Source: Nautilus pompilius
Lineage: Eukaryota > Mollusca > Cephalopoda > Nautilida > Nautilidae
DNA length: 64,000 nucleotides
Reading direction: 5' to 3'
Assembly: GCA_018389105.1 (NCBI GenBank)
Contig: JACATO010000067.1
Location: 434,001-498,000 of the forward strand
Made by a program: the position numbers and the translations under genes. Under the pieces are notes generated by a model. That model saw nothing but the letters and a program-made list of their open reading frames with translations. It ran no database searches and was not told the origin of the DNA. The stretch's first letter is position 1, and every line of letters begins with the position of its first letter. This document shows positions 28,601 through 43,600 of this stretch, one piece after another.

Positions 28601-31600
28601 GTGTTAGCGGAGGCAAAGATTATGTTGGTCAGCTTAACATCAAATTGGTGAGATGAGCAATTGTTTACCAGTAAGCAGATATTATGACCTTGGACATGAA
28701 GCTGATGATCCCATTGACAAAACCAGTCTGAAAAGACGTTGCTGGTCATGCAGACATTGGCAAAGATGCAATTGAGGATGCTTAGACATGTCTGACAAGG
28801 AGCACATTGGCTGCTTTGATTTTCAATCAGAAAAGGTCACCATTGTCCATTTTGGCACATTTGTTCTTTTGCAACCTTCCTTACAGACATTTGATTGTTA
28901 GAAAAACTGCATCCATTGTCATGAGCTCCTGGAAAGAGCAGGCCAATCTCATCATTGTAAATCTCTTTTGGTGATAAATGTGCAAGTGATAGCCTCTTAG
29001 TTGTCCAAATTTGGCCAGCCTGGCAATCTTCAACTTGCTACTCCCATTCTTGAATATCATGTTGTTTCCAGTAGTCACAGCAAAAATATGGAGTTGAGAA
29101 ACCCAGTGTCTAATGTAACACTGTGCAAGTAGTTAGTGTTGATCGATTGCAGAATCATGACCTAGAAGGTAATCCTGGAGGACTAATGTCATCTGCCCCA
29201 AGCAAGTAATGTGACACTGCCCTTTCTAGTCCAGTGATTTCCTTTTGTTTAGCTGCTATGGTAGTGAGCTGACCTCATCACTAATGGTATCCCCACATTC
29301 CACTTACCTGCTGCTTTCATGTTGTATTCTCCACATACAGACCCATTTTGTATGTAGTCTTATCTAGGCAATCCATATTAGTTGTTCTGAACTCTGTATC
29401 TACTCAACCCTACTCTAGCTTCTCTCATCTTATCTACATGGGAGTGCTTTCCTTAGTGATTTTTTTAGCTAGGAAGAAGTTGGACCCATCCACCAAGTAT
29501 CCTCTCCTTTAACCCTTTGGTTGTGATGCTTTGAAGTTTGTGAATCAGCCATCAGTCAATGCAAACTATTTTCCCATGGTAGCTGGAAGATAACTGGCTT
29601 TCACTATGAACATGTGACAAGACATCTACTCCCTGAGCCAACTTCTGTTGAAACCATAGAAAAAGTGCTTCTTTTATCACCAGCTCTTTCCCATTACATG
29701 CTTACTTTTGGATGGCAGTTGATTTTCTGCCTTCAAATAAAGAGAGAATGTCATCTTTGTTAAAAAATGTACTGATTATCAGAATTGGCAATTACCGATT
29801 AATCAGATAAGATAATCAATTGATTAGGACAATTCATAACCAAATATTTTTACTGCTTCTACTGAAAGCCAAAAATTAATTTTTGCATAGAGTATCATAA
29901 ACAGAAAAATAAACAGATTTAAAGAGCTTTTAAAACTCTTTTCCCATTGAATGTGTACATAAAACTTCATGTGTCCAAACTTTACACAGTTGCCCAAAAT
30001 CTTAAAAATCAAAATTATTTGCTAATAAAAATTAAAAAATAAAAATACTGGATAATTGCTTAGTTTGTGCAAACTTTGAGAATTTTGGATACACTGAAAA
30101 ATTCTGCTGACATGCTGTTTTGATAAAATAAAAGAAAAAATACAAACAGATACACAGACTTTGAAAAATATTTAAGAGATGGTTAAAATAAAAGATGATC
30201 AATGCATGAAATGCCTAATTACACTGCATTATTATTAGCATATCTTGTTGTAGTATGTGAAGTTATAAATATCAGCAATTAAACTTTGTTTTGATTTATG
30301 TTTCACATATTTCATTGTAAGCAACCAGTATAACATTAAAGTCTAACTTTCATGATACAGAAAGCTTCTCCACTGATTTCTACCTAATTATTCATACTTA
30401 GTAATATGATGTGTTGACTGATCAGAATTGCTAATTCAGGAGAATGTCCTTTGAGGTATTAACAAGCTAGTTATCAAACCGCCAGCTCTTCTACAAAAAA
30501 GCAAACCATAGATCCATAAGAAATAAAACAGAAAACACTGCTATTATGGGAAAAGAGTTTGAGAATTATTTTAACTTGCTCATACTACCCAAGTATGAAG
30601 ATCATTTGTTATGGTGAAAGGAAAATAACCTGCTTCAAAATACTGAAAAAGTTGGCAAAACTGCATTTATGAGCACCACCATCTTCAATAGCCAGTGAAT
30701 GGGTGGGCCACATGAGAGCCAACAGGGTCACCTTAATCCAAAAAGTGGTGAAGAGTTTTTCCTGCATCACAAGGTAAGAACGTCTTATTTTAAAAACTAA
30801 GTTGTATTTCTGACAGACTTTTTCACAAATGTAGACCAGTATTTACTTTCAATACTTTGGGTTTCACATAATTATGTATTAACCTGGACTTGGGATTGGC
30901 TATAATCTTTAAGCTTTTGATTTCAAGGAGAAAATTTTCACAAGTCTGTTTGTAGAACGCTTCTGGTTTTAAATATTCACTTATTTATGCATTATTCGAG
31001 ATTTGATTAGTTAACATTAAAAAAGAGCACAAGTCTTGGGTTGGGAGGAGAGGTATCTAATTGGGCAATCCCCCCCAAAAATTGTGCTAAATATATATAT
31101 ATGTATATAAGCTATACGTATGTGGAAAAAGTGGTGATTGAATGAATGGCTATGGTATTTACGATTTCCCCCTTAACCGTCACCTCCATCTTCAAGCCAG
31201 ATCACTGCCCCTGGTTTCTGGATAAAATGATTTGTTGATATAACTTGTTGTAATATGGAAAACAAAGAAATATTTCAGTTCCTTCTAACTAAAAAAAAAG
31301 TTTTGCATTTGCTGTTATGAATTCTAATAATCACCCAATTAATTGCTACCAATCAGCATATCCTTATCCTTGTTCTCATAATTTTGCTCACAGTAAACCT
31401 GAAAAGTCAAGAAATATTCTTTGCGAATACCAACCTGGCCAGGGGAAAGAAAACACAGACACAATTATGGCATGGGGATGGAAAACAATCACAGACACTA
31501 AGGTACCCTTTGAGCAAGAACTGTGGCATGATTTCACTTTGAGTCACACCAGGCTACTTGACTGAGATCGTTTCCAGATTGTTTCATTTTGACAATGAAC

Positions 31601-34600
31601 AAGTTGACTAGTTAAAAACAGCTTTGAAGCAGTAAAGTGGAGAAATTGTGGCTAACTAGCGAGATTAGTAAGACTAAAACTGAGATATTTTTTGAAACTC
31701 AGTTTTTTTTTTATTTTATACCTCTCCAGCAAGAGCACAATCTGTCAACTCTTAAGTATTTCTAAGTGTTCAGTTTTTAGCAGAGCTCATTCATCAGCAA
31801 ATATAAACTAGTTTAAAATACAATACTCTATCCTCTTTTACTTTTATCTATATTATGTTAATACTGCAATTTTTGCAAAATAACAAAATAGTCCAAAAGC
31901 CATCATTATTACTAAATAAAAAATATTATTTTATGGAAAGTTAAATTACAGGGAAAACTGAATCTAGTTATGGATAAGTTCATGGATTTTGATCCTATTA
32001 ATTATTGTCCCATCTTTACATTTAATTAAAATTATTGGTGCTGTAACAACCAACTAGCTCCAGTCTCCCATTTAGTATAAATGAAATGTCTAAACAAACT
32101 GTCTGTCCATAAATTTGAATATTTACACAACCTTATATTAATATGTTAGAGCAGTGTAATGTTAATAATACATCTACTATGTTGAGGTAAAATAACTAGT
32201 TATATCAAACCTATTAACATTCTGGTTTTCATAATTTATTTCCAAAAAAATAATTTAAATAATCTTTTCTGCATTTTTTTATCCTTTCTAAAATTATTTT
32301 TTCTTATTTATTTCTTGTCCTGCACATAAATAATATAGCTGAAATAATACATACAAAATTAAAATTTTTTACTGACAAGCTTACAGATTTGCTATTGCTA
32401 TAAGGCTTCAAAAACAGAATTTATTTTAATTACCAAACTTTCTGCTTAAGTAGCAGGCTGTGGTTCATGATTCATCAATGTAACAGATAGATCAGTTTAT
32501 TATGTAAATTAATGTAGAATAATCTCCATTATTATGTAACCAAAGCTAGTCAAAAGTGACAAATTTTTTTAAAAATTACAAAAGTATATTGCATCTAGTT
32601 TCACTAACTTGACACAATATATCTAAGTAAAAACCATCAGTGTGAGAATTATTTGCAAATACTATTACCTTAAAAATTAAGTAAAAGTCACAGTTTACAT
32701 CTTAAAATTTCAAGAGAAAGGCATTCATTAAATTTGTAGTCCTAATTAGTTTGATAGTCATAACCAGCAGAAAAAGAGAATTTCTACAGAAAATTAACTA
32801 GTATAAAAAATAAACACAAACAAAAATGTTTTTATTACTTCCATCTTTAGTATTTTATTTTATATTTTGTCAAAGAGCTGGGTTGCATTGTATGGAAAAC
32901 TGAATAATATTTCTGCTTAGTTTTTCACTTTTGTATTAACTGTAATGAGCAATTTTTTTTACAATTGATTTTGTACAAGCAGTTTTATAATGAATTTTTA
33001 TGGATATTTAATATAAACTGGCTATACTTTAAAATCTTTCTTTCCAAATCAATCAGAAGAAAGCCCAAGTCAATTAGTCTCCAAAAGCAAATTTTAATTC
33101 AATTTGAGTTGAAAAAAAAGACCAAAAAACATAGGGCATAACATTTGCTGTATTTCTAAGTTCAGTATATTAATAAAATACTATTATATCACTAATGCTA
33201 CAGTATTTATTTTTACATAACAATGGTATCCTCTGCAATATGTGAAGTCAATGGAGTTACCTTTAATGTGAAAGACAAATTAAATTTTTCCAAGAAATGT
33301 TTAATGGACTTGTGAAGTTTATCATTCAATCATTATTATTATTAATATTATTTCCAAGTAATTTTGACAGATTCACTGATATGCACTGCATTGAGGCTAA
33401 AATCATAAATATAGATGTTCAAAATTCAATATTTTACTTTCATTTATCTTTTTTTTGTTTCATAAAATTCAAAGAAAAGGAAGTAAAAAAAGAATTTTAT
33501 CATTTATTCAAGTTTGGCAAATACAAAGTAACTAAAACTAGCTAACATTTCTTATATATTACTTACTCATTTCTCAAAAGTTTTCAAACATGTATACACA
33601 TTTTTAGATTATACAGAAAACCCAACCATATAAATATCTAATTAATGTTAATAACATTTGTAATCAACATTTCATTAACAGTTTAGTATTCAAATAACCT
33701 GCATATAACTAACTTTAAGTGCAGATTCCTTAATATCAGCTCAGCATATTTTTACCTTTAGATAAATCTTTTATCTTTTACAAATTTTCATGGCAGTGCT
33801 TTGCTCTCTGTAGGGAAATTTTTAAAAATAAAATAACAGAATAATGTATTTTAAGATCCAAATTTTTTAGTCCACCAACCTTTAGTAAGCTGGTTTTTTT
33901 GATAATAATAGTTCCACTAAAATAATTTGCTCAGAATATTAAATAATCATTTTCAAGAAATATTTATTCAATAAAATCATAGATTTTCTAAATTATGGAG
34001 ATGCTATTTTCCAGACACAATTAAATGAATAAATAAAGTTACATTAAAACAATTTCTTTAAATATATTGCTGCATTTATATAGAAAAAAACTATATATGT
34101 GCACTCTTGGTTTCTCATCTAGACAGAAGAAATTAACTATGACTTAGAAGTTGTATGTATGAAATGGGAAGCACTTAGGTAAGGGGATGAACAATAGGAG
34201 ACTAATTACTCCCTGCTAGGCCCATTATCCCAAGGGTCCTGTGAATAATAAATGGGTTGAAACCCTTAAAGAATAGCTGAGGAGTCCATCAGAACCACCT
34301 TGAGTGTATTTGAAAATCAATATTACAGGTTACCCATGACAACTCTCTTTGTTGTTGTTGTTAACAATGTCCCATTCTTTTAATTAGTTTTTGAAAAAAT
34401 TAAAAATTAATTTAAACAAATATTGCACATGAAATTAATTATTTCAACAAGAGAGTAAATCAAATTTAAAAAAAAAAACTTAAAACATATCATTTTGAAA
34501 ATTAATTATGTTTGTACATAATTTACTTACTGTTTGTTATGGCAGATACCAAAGATGACTTTTTGCCACAACCAACGGGAGTACAGGCCTCAATCTGACA

Positions 34601-37600
34601 CAAGAAAAAAACAAATATTCAATTTAAAAAATGTGAAAGAAATAAATGCCCATGAAAAATGTGAAACTATAAACACATTCATTAAAACTGTAGGAACAAT
34701 TAACTATTTTTTTCTTTCAAAAAATATGAAGAAAGTCAACTGGCAAAGTATTTTACTATTACATAATTATTTTTAAAAATTACTGAAAAAATAAGCAAAA
34801 CAATGTGTCATATAAAATATAGTAGATGATACTTATTAGCAACCTTTTGGTTCTCAGCAAGAAGTTGTCATTAGCTAAAAATTGCCAATAAGCAATAAGC
34901 CCCGATTTATAAGTGCATAGTTTTAAAATCATGGCACTGAAATATGCTGTAAATTTCTGTTCAATACAATGTTGAAAATTAAAGATGAAATACCCAAACA
35001 TACTGCTGTTCATAACATGTATATGTAAAAAAAAGAAAGGAGCAAGCACATATGTTGTACTATACTACAATTTTTCTTACAATAGGCAAAAAAAATATTA
35101 AAAAGTTGGTATATAGTATTGTACTTACAAGGGAAACCAGTGGCCCAATTAAAGTATTGGACTTTCACAGTTGAAGGCCCAAGTTTGATACCTTCTGGTT
35201 TGGCATACCTCCCTAGCATGGTTTCTTCTCACTCTTCTTCACCAGCTGTCATTGTGAGTTTCTTCAAGTTTCCTTCCATGTCTAAAATATGAAGAATTCT
35301 AGTAGGGAATTCACCAGAGTTTCTAGCCAAGGCAAAGTTGAAGCGCACTGGGCACTTTGTGTTGACCTTAACTTCTAGTGTTCTGGGTCCCAACTCATAC
35401 TAATCATTGGGTATAACAATAACTGTACTTACAATCAGTGCAGTACAATTTTTTAATAAATTAGTAGTCCAGTGTTGTCTGTTATTTTTACAATTTTCCA
35501 ACTCCAGGTATAGATCCCTCCCAATTTTGTGTGCAGCTTTGTAGCCATGATTCTGGCATATCCTGTACAAAATGTCTATAACTCTATAACACATAATTGT
35601 TCCTGAGGTGGGTTTCTTGTCTAATATGGTTCTTCAACATATGGTGCTTAGCAGCTACAACTGTCTCAAGAAGTTATGCAACAGCAAGCTCACATGCAAT
35701 TTCTATATGACTGTCAAAGTTTGACAATAGCCTCAAATTTATTTGCTGTCAGATTACTATAAATGGCAACATCAGCCAGCACATCGATGCTCACCAGCCC
35801 TGCAATGTATGTGCTAAAAACAAACCCTCTCTTTCTAAAGCAGTTCTAAACAATCAAGAGGAGGAAAGCACCCAAAGACTTTTTAGCTAGATGAAGTGCA
35901 TCAAAAGAGTTGTTTTTTTTACGAAAGCCAGCACTTGAAACTATGAGTCGGTATCAAGAGATGCAATGATTTGCACATTCGGACAAGTGTGGTAGTGGCC
36001 TTTGAAGTTTTAACAATACATATGTCCATCAATCACATGAATGAGATTGTGTTGAGAGCCAAAAATTGGCAATAAAATGTGCAACAGCTCTACATTAACT
36101 GAGTGAACTGCATGTGATTGTATTTATTGTAAATACAGCTTTCTGTTATAATTCTTCAGCCACTTTTGAAACAATGAATTAGCCATCAAAAGTTTAGAAA
36201 GTTTCTATAAATCACAGGCAACTTCAGGTGATCATTCAGAAAATAGCTAGGGTTCTTTCCAATACCAAAAAAGTCCTTTTCACCATCTGATCAATGTTTG
36301 CACAACACAAAAATGTAATGTGTTAGATTTTTTGCTTCTTGCAAACTCTTCCTTCAGCAAACCAAGTCCTCTGTCTGGAAAGCCCCTACAGAAGAGAGCT
36401 GTTTCATTTGCAATGAAAATGTTACATAGCTGGAATTTGTCCAGAACGTTAGGTAAGGTGTCTACCTTCAATTCAGCAACTGCCAGGAGGTCAGGTCTTG
36501 TTTCATGACATGTTACTTATACCAAAGTATATTATGTTGGGCTTTCCAATGATTAGTTGTATGAAAAGTTGAACTCCTTCCTTCCCCTGCTCTGCTGCCA
36601 GCTGAGTTGCTTTCTGTTTCAGCATTTTCCCAGAGAGGCAAGCACCTTTGCCAAACTTTCGATGACACCAGAGCCACGAGACATTGCTAATTTCTGCCTC
36701 CTTGCCATCTTGTCGGTGCTTGCGGCCTCAGTTTATGCTGATCTGTCCTTCAAAATTTCATCACTATCCTTTACAATGTATGAAACAACAGATTTTGAGA
36801 CAGTAAACTTTTCTATTACTTGAATTTTAGCACAAGGTTCACGTTGAGCCTCCAGAATCCATACATTGTCAGCAAGAGACAGGTCCACATGTTTGGCAGC
36901 CATGACATAAACAGAGTCAACCATCAGAAATATGCATAAAACATGTACAGTGACAGTTTAAAAGAAACAAGTGACAATTGTGCATCCAAACACAAAGTGG
37001 TGATTGTATGGCAACAGTTAATGGAAAAGGAATTTGTCACATTTATATGCTTTGAAATGCCTTTTTCACTGATGTGCTGGCAAAATGCTTGTCATTAATA
37101 AGAAAAAAAATACAAACAATTACAAGACTTCTATAGATCTTATAGCCCTGAAAATTCTAATAAATTTGTCAAAAAAGCAGCATGAGAATTAATAATATCC
37201 AAATTCTATTAACAAAAAAGTCTATGGGATGAGATTGGTTCCTGGGGAAAATGTTGCTAATAATAAGTTTTCTTTATCATGATTGCTAATAACTGGCTTC
37301 TACTGTATTATAAATGTTGTTGCTATCTGTTTAACTAGCATCTCTGATTAATTTATAGACTGTACTTGCATTATTTAATTGTCTACTACATGATAATTTA
37401 AAACAAATGTTTTGTGCATAACTTGCTCATCGACTGCTTATAAATAAAAATCTCAACAGGGCCCTGTATTTAATTCTGTTTCTCATCTTCTAAACAGTAC
37501 AATCATGGAGCAGATGGGAAATAAAACAAAACAAACTAAAAACAAGAAAAGAAATATCCTCAAGTATTTTTTTTTTTCTTTTACCTGGTGGCAACAGATT

Positions 37601-40600
37601 ATTGGAGACAAGAGATGAGAAACAGAATTCAATACTGGTGCCCTCATCCTAAAATAGATTTTAAAAACAACAAATGTTGAAAAGATATGAAATCGAACTT
37701 TGCTTTAAAAACCTAAGAAATGATGGGAAAAGACTGATCATAAAGTTTACAAATGTCCTGGCATGGCATACCTAATACATAATGCTGGTCATGAGTAATA
37801 TTTAGAATGCTACGTGTTTTGGATAATTAAATGCAAAACTTCAAACAGGTCACACAAAAATCATTAATGAGCAACGATGTTTTATAATAGATTAATAAAA
37901 TTACCATTTGCCCAATTATACTCAATAAGATGAATAAATTACTGCTATAACTTCTAATATTAATGCAAGAACTGAATGGCAAATGCAGTATTTCATCATC
38001 CAGTTTTTCAATTAAAATTAATAAAAAATTAATTATGAAGCTGAACTGACTAACTACTATCAGGAGAATGTCATAGAGCAGCCAGTTGACCCTAAATTTC
38101 TCAAGCAGTGTTTTTCACTCTAACCACAGTAACTCAATTTCTCTTGTAATATATATACAGTATATGAATCTATTCCATTTCCTTTTCAAAGGCAATTATT
38201 TGTACAAAGTACACATATGCTTAACTCCATTACCAATAAATTGACTTAGAAAAACAATTAAAACATTGTACAGTCTAATTTGTTTTAACTCATGTATACA
38301 AATAAAGTATGGATTATAAAGAACGACTTACCAAGAAACACTTATCATATGGGTATTAATCTCACCCACTGAACGTAGCTTGTTGCTTCCTTCCATATCT
38401 AAAAATGCAGAATTCTAGCAAGGACTTTCTGTTGGTATGCATGTGACTAACTTCCACATCCTATACTTTTCTACTTGATTTATAAAACTGAAACTAAGGG
38501 GGGGAGTTCTCTGGTGGATGCCTTGTGTGTCATGTAAGGTTTCAAAAAAAAAAAAAAGAGAGGAAGATTTCATAGTGAAGAACTTACTTGACTATACCTA
38601 GACACTGGCTTCTTAACATAAGTACTACACATAAAACAATAAAAATTCCTCCTCCACCAGCTAACTTGTTTGTCTGCTTACCTGGAAATGATATGTTTGG
38701 TTTACACCCAGATTCTTCAGTATGAACTGTCTGTCAAAAGGTTTGCAGCGCTTCATCGTCCATCCTTTCCCAGGATTATCACTATTCTGATAATAGACAT
38801 TGTACTGAGAGAGCTCTCCATTTAACATTTCTGGGGCTGACCATCGTAAGTCTGCTGCAAGAAACTGTATACTTGACTTCTGTTCTTTTCGCTGACTGAT
38901 GTACACTCGTGGACTCTGGGGCTCACTGGGTACTAATTAAAAAAAAAAAAAGAAACTGTTTTACTGTCCAAAGGACAGACTACATCTTGGATAGATAGAA
39001 TATAAACATTTGGGGTATTTAGGCTTTAAATTTGTCCATATGTAGATTTGTTTGTAGTGTGATTTTTAAAAAAATCTACTTCTGAAAAAATCCCATAATG
39101 CAAGATGGCAAACAGGATCGATGGTAAACTATTTACAAAAAGAAGCATTTCTAAAACCCAGCAACTTGTAGTGCTAAAAAATATCATCTACTATCAAATT
39201 TGCTACACTTAAATGACTGGTGTAAAGGGAATTGTAGATATGCTGAATTAGTTCGACAGACATAAAATATTATAATATACATACTGATTTGAAATTATCT
39301 AAAATATAAAGTAGATGCCCTAGAATCTTGTCCTGAAAAGTTTAATTATGCTTTGTTCATTTAAGGTCATAAAAGAACTAAAATGCAAATTCATGAATTT
39401 GTCCACTAAAAAGAAATATAGTTATAATACAAGCCAAAATAAACTTGAAGTTTATCGGTTCAGAATACTTCAGCTTTATACAATCCGTCCCTCCACTGAT
39501 AATATTTATCCTGTTTGGCTGCTTTTTATGGGGGGTGTGTGTATTTTCTAATCTATATTTTAAGTAGATTTGAAGAACAATTCTCAAATCTTCCCTGTCA
39601 CTATATCCAGATCTTTGTAGATAGCATCTTGAGATGATTATCCTTCAATGAACATATGCATTTCCTCACTTACAGCACCTTTGTTGCTCTATCCATATTA
39701 TGAATGGGTGAACTACACATTTCACATTTCAATATTATGTTTGATACAAGCCAAATTTTAGTGCCAATGCATTAATGTACCTGATTTTCAGCTTCATTTT
39801 AGTACCAGTTTCATGTATTCAGCTAGAAAAGTAAAGATACTGTGGAAACCATTAATAAATAAGACAATTATCTTTTTTTAATAACTAAAAATATTTAGAA
39901 TGGATATTTAATCTTAACACAGTAAAATTTAATTAACATATGTAGGAGTTTGCTTAAAGCCTAAAAAAAAAAAGGTTTCAAACATTTTTTTCAGATTTCA
40001 CTGATTTTTCAAGGTACAGTTATGACCTTTAAAAAAATCTGTGGTTCAGCATTAAATTTTTAAAAAAAGCTTCAGCTAGTCTCTGATCATACTCTTCTAA
40101 TCTCTCTTGCTTTGTTACCAAGAGATTAAAAAGAAAAAAAAATGTATAAAAAATAAAACTGTAAAAAATAAATGAATAAACGATATCGTGTTCGGAGTGA
40201 TTAAGTGAAAAACCACGTGTAATTATTTCTATGAACAAATGCCAGAAAATACAACTACATGCTGCTTTACGTTCTGTCTGGTTATAAAAGAAGTTTGGTT
40301 TGGTTTGGTTTGGTTATGTGAAAAATAAACAATAAGAACCATAATAATAAACAAAAAGCAAAAAATCCTCAGATAATGACTGCTAAGATAATGAAATTCC
40401 AATACACTGAAAAAATTTTATGGTAGTGTTTATTATGGAATGGAAACCAAAAATAATTAAAATCTGGAATATAAAGATGGTTTTTTGCTTTGTGTTTTTA
40501 TTTCAAGATGATTAAAGGAAAACGAGAGAGAATTCTCCAACAGAAAAATCAAGATGGCAGTAATGGTAAATTAGATGACATGAATAAGTTTTTGTTTTGC

Positions 40601-43600
40601 CAAACAAGAAGAAATTTGTTTGTTTTTTTCCTCATTATTTTCCTACTGACATCTTCATTTTCATCTATGTCCAATGAGCTGAAAGATGATTCCACAGGAT
40701 TTACATGTAAAAAATGATTAATCAAATACTGATTAAAATCCTAAAATCTTACCGGACATAGGTGTTCGTACAACATGAGATGTAACTGGTCCACATCCCC
40801 AATATGTAAAAGGTCTTATTGTAACAATCAGCAATAAGTAAGGGCTTGTACCATTCATTGTGTACCAGTTATTTGTCACCACCTAAAATAGCAAATATAA
40901 AAATGTGCAACAAACCAACCACCAATACCCTTCTCATGATGTTTTGTTTACCAGGACATGCAAGATAGAATTTTGTTTTTAATTAATGCTATCTTTTTAT
41001 TTTTCCTGAATACCTGAGACTGCAAATATATATGAGTTCACCTGAAAACAAAATTACATTCCCTTTAAAAACTTTGAAGCACTAACAAATTCAATATCTC
41101 TAAGTATAGGAGACACATAGATTGCCCTTATCTACTTTTCTATTTATAACATACAGATCAGTTGCAACTTTTAGCAGAAAGTCTGGCTCCTGCAGAGATG
41201 CCAATCAGTAGCTGATCAATAATAGAAGTTGAACTAATTAGTTAGATTACATTATGTTTGAAGGCATTACAATTTTTCTTGTATTGGGCTTACTAAGATG
41301 TTAAAGATTACAGGATCACAAATCGAAAACCACCACCATCACCACCATCAACAACAGGAAAAAAAAAAAAAAAAAGGCTATATCATAAATCTGTATCTTT
41401 CTCAGGGAAAGATTCTGCATTGGAGTGCCACTGCCATGTTAGTGAGCTAGTCAAAAAACAAACATTTCAAATATATATACATTCTGTATTTGCATAAATC
41501 AATTCCATAAATAATTACCAAATCAAACTGTCAAAAACATACTCTCCTGTGAGATAATTAACTCATGAAATGCCCAGATTTTTCTCTTTCACCTATTAAT
41601 TGTGCAAAAGATGCCATTACTACTATGCTGGCTGAAACAGTATTGTCATAATAGTATCTGGCCAGGATTTATTTAAAAGCTCCTATACTACAACTAAAAA
41701 GAATATAAATAATAATAAAAACAAGGAACACTTGATATCAACAACTATAGTAGAAAACAATTTCCATTTAACACTTTCACAAACAAAGTGACCTCTAAAA
41801 TTTAGAAAAATACTGTTGTTATTTTGTCTCAAAGCACTTTTCCAATGTTCCCAAGATCAATTAAATTTGAAGTCATACAAAACTCATTTTGCAGTATTTT
41901 TTTGGCAAAGGTCAGATCCCAATTGGTAATAGCATAGATGTAGTAATTCTTTGATTTGTTTTCTTTTTAAAAAATGCTTTATCTAGTAGTGAATTCTGAA
42001 AATGAAGTTTTAAACTCGATCAAACACTGAGTGATATGGTGCCCTACCATAATAATTTGATCATTTATTGTTATTACAATAAGTTTGTTGTGAAAACATA
42101 AATAGAGAAAAATTCTTTTTCAGCTACTGGTTGAGTACTGTCAGAATGTAGATGGGTTGATCCAGATACTTCCACTGGTGCCTGATCAGATCTTTTGAAT
42201 ACTCAGAGAAGAATACTTTAGTAGTCATACAAGAGATGTGGCATGAAACACTATACCCCTAAAGAATATGAGTATCAAACCCCAGTATGATTTGTTAGTA
42301 CAGGGTAGATACCTTTCAAATGGCAATGTACCACGCAGAATCAAGGTGTCCTTCGGCAAATGCCAATTCTGTCTTTCCATCACGTCAGATTGCAGCATAT
42401 ACCATGATACTTTTGTCTCTATACATGACCACAGGTGGAGACATTGTTGTTATGATTTTCATTAAATCTTCTCCAAATCCAGATGTGGTTAGGTGTGAAC
42501 TATTAAAACCGAGACTTGAGTACATGCCCCAATATGAGGATCTGACCAAATGTTTTGAGATAAAATTTTTCTTTTTTTACATGCTACAAACTCTCTGTAG
42601 CCAAGTCAGTAGAAGAAATGGTGGATTATTCTTTGGCCCATCTCTGTTGGATGGGCAATGTCAGCAAGAGAATCTTGATAGTGAGTGCAAGCATGGCAAG
42701 TAATAACAATCTTGTTATGTAACTTTATAAAATGTTGTTTTATATCAATAGCTAAATTAATATGGCAGAACACTATTTTAATGTTTCCCATCTCATCACA
42801 TATCCTAATAAATATGCTCTGATAAGTGATGCTTTGGTTCTCATCTAATAAATGCACATGCATCAAACCTTTTTACTCATCATAATTATTTTAGATTTTA
42901 AAATTATTAATTAAAAATGTACAAAATACCTATAACTTAATGCTGCATAATTTCAATGGAACTAACTGTTGATGATTGGTTTAGTGTATTTTTTTTCCCT
43001 AATAGTAAGAACTTGCATATATTTTTTTTTAAAAAAATGTATAGTACTTTCAAGTGCAGAGCTGTGACTGATTGTTCATTCCTAAACAAAAAGCTGGTCA
43101 CATAGCTACTGTTTCAAAATTTCATCTCAGCTTTAACGACACAGTATCCTATCAATATACTATAATTTTTTCAATATTTACTAATTTTGAGCACCCTTAA
43201 CATGCTTACTTTTTTCCTTTCACCTGGCTGCAATGAAAGTTCATAAAAGATGTCACCATAGTTCACCTCTACTGCTTTCCAGGTCAGGTTGAATAAAGAG
43301 TAGTGACCAGTGGTATGAATTGTATTTAGAGGCACTAGTTCAGGAATGATCTTCAGTGTGTTCTTATCCAGACCAGCTGTAACAAAAAGAAGTCTTTACT
43401 GTACTTATAAGTAATCAGTTAATAAGAGATTTTACATTCAGAAAAGCATCCCAATTTATTTTTAAGAGTAAACCTCTAGCTGCCAACTTTTATTACTACT
43501 ATATTACTGATAGCTGATGCACTGTTATGCTACTATATCCCAATGTAACAAAGTAAACTGAAATCAAGACATTTAAAATTATGAATAAAATCAAAAACAA

